This document shows, in pieces, positions 63,495-64,000 of a stretch of 64,000 nt of DNA. The position numbers and the translations under genes are program-made. How positions within the stretch are numbered: position 1 is the first letter of the stretch; each line of letters starts with the position of its first letter. The stretch comes from Sphingobacteriales bacterium (lineage in GTDB: Bacteria; Bacteroidota; Bacteroidia; Chitinophagales; JADIYW01): NCBI GenBank assembly GCA_016721245.1, contig JADKIQ010000002.1, forward strand, positions 186,001-250,000, written 5' to 3'. The notes under the pieces were generated by a model. That model was not told the DNA's origin. It made no database searches and saw only the letters and a program-made list of their open reading frames with translations.

Positions 63495-64000
63495 TTACTT
63501 GCTTGCCTGATATGTTGGTAAAATTGTTTTCAATAATTTTTCTATGGATTGTATGCTGGAATCTAGTTTTTGAACTGAAGTTTTTAATTGAATATTATCT
63601 TCTTTTAAGATATCATTTTGTGTTTTCAGTTCTTTGATGGCTTCTACTAAAATTGGCGTAAGCTTAGCATAATCAATACTCTTGTAACCTTGTTCATCTG
63701 TTTGTACTAATTCTGGATAAATATTTTCTACTTCTTGTGCTATTAAACCTACTTGTTTATTATCATTAAAATTTTTGTCTTTAAAATCTTCTTTGTTGAA
63801 AAAATAAGAAACGCCTTTTAGTTGAATTACTTTGCTTAAGGTATTTTGCAATGGTTGAATATCTTTTTTGTATCTAATGTCAGAACATGTCAATATACCG
63901 CAAGAAGCATTAACAGTTCCAGAAAAAGTTCCGTTACCGATTACTGTAAATTTTTGAAGTAAAGGAAGTGTTGTTCCAATGCCAACATTTCCATTGTTAT
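63495..64000 (-). CDS. Peptidase S74 / tail-fibre chaperone domain protein (5' partial)
   Basis: The frame is open to the right edge of the window. The visible 168 residues contain beta repeats (NNGNVGIGTTLPLLQKFTVI) and then the S74 intramolecular chaperone domain: SDIRYKKDIQPLQNTLSKV (Ser/Asp site), FNKEDF, QVGLIAQEVENIYPELV, DYAKLTPILVEAIKEL, and a C-terminal coiled coil. S74 domains trimerise and self-cleave in phage tail spikes and are also common in Bacteroidota surface proteins. No phage genes are nearby. Confidence 0.85.
   Translation of the reverse strand, partial: NNGNVGIGTTLPLLQKFTVIGNGTFSGTVNASCGILTCSDIRYKKDIQPLQNTLSKVIQLKGVSYFFNKEDFKDKNFNDNKQVGLIAQEVENIYPELVQTDEQGYKSIDYAKLTPILVEAIKELKTQNDILKEDNIQLKTSVQKLDSSIQSIEKLLKTILPTYQASK

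Noticed and set aside
63495..64000. Prophage, because of the S74 tail-fibre domain
   Set aside because: No capsid, terminase, integrase or lysis gene accompanies it; S74 domains are common in bacterial surface proteins.

Overview
The window comes from a low-GC member of the Bacteroidota. The evidence is the ribosomal/RNA polymerase gene order, TAnnTTTG-type -7 promoter boxes, a GldC gliding-motility homologue, a DUF3467 gene behind rpoC, and many secreted or lipobox proteins with SPI/SPII-type N-termini. The order or family below phylum cannot be fixed from this stretch. Two of the 45 or so genes run off the ends.

Layout. 1-4.5 kb: the end of a CASTOR/POLLUX-type ion channel regulator, a TPR sensor histidine kinase, and a convergent LytTR response regulator that is broken. 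4.5-17.6 kb: the conserved core, tRNA-Thr/Tyr/Gly/Thr, tuf, tRNA-Trp, secE, nusG, rplK, rplA, rplJ, rplL, rpoB, rpoC. 17.7-26.6 kb: small housekeeping and accessory genes (DUF3467, MarR, pirin, a cassette-like hypothetical gene, GNAT, an iron-sulfur protein, DUF4286, a B12-dependent ribonucleotide reductase, an old-yellow-enzyme homologue, an outer-membrane-type protein). 26.6-31.4 kb: two secreted repeat proteins that share a C-terminal module. 32-38.7 kb: an ABC-F ATPase, a three-gene set (2-hydroxyacyl-CoA lyase-like TPP enzyme, isochorismatase-like hydrolase, acyl-CoA ligase), and gldC. 38.8-46.7 kb: a TetR-controlled efflux operon carrying TolC, a MacB/LolCDE-like ABC exporter with its adaptor, and an EmrAB-type pump. 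46.8-51.3 kb: a tightly coupled three-gene operon of a TPR/HExxH metallopeptidase, a MazG-like pyrophosphohydrolase, and a GIY-YIG + DUF2075 helicase + S24 (LexA-like) fusion. 51.3-64 kb: a lipoprotein, purS, and a minus-strand run of large secreted repeat proteins ending in LGFP-repeat and S74-chaperone proteins.

The best candidate for an undescribed system is the 46.8-51.3 kb operon. It combines nuclease, helicase, nucleotide pyrophosphatase and two protease modules, as defence or DNA-damage systems do. Its first gene carries an in-frame run of nine G residues at codons 19-22, where loss or gain of one G gives a stop within a few codons. It could therefore be a phase-variable immunity or stress operon. 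This is inference and needs read-level and comparative checks.

Data quality matters here. Five genes carry apparent indels (response regulator, YjdI/CDGSH protein, nrdJ, the five-repeat protein, purS). Two of these are normally important housekeeping genes. A 100-base block of almost pure G/C lies inside one repeat gene. Some or all of these are probably sequencing or assembly errors.
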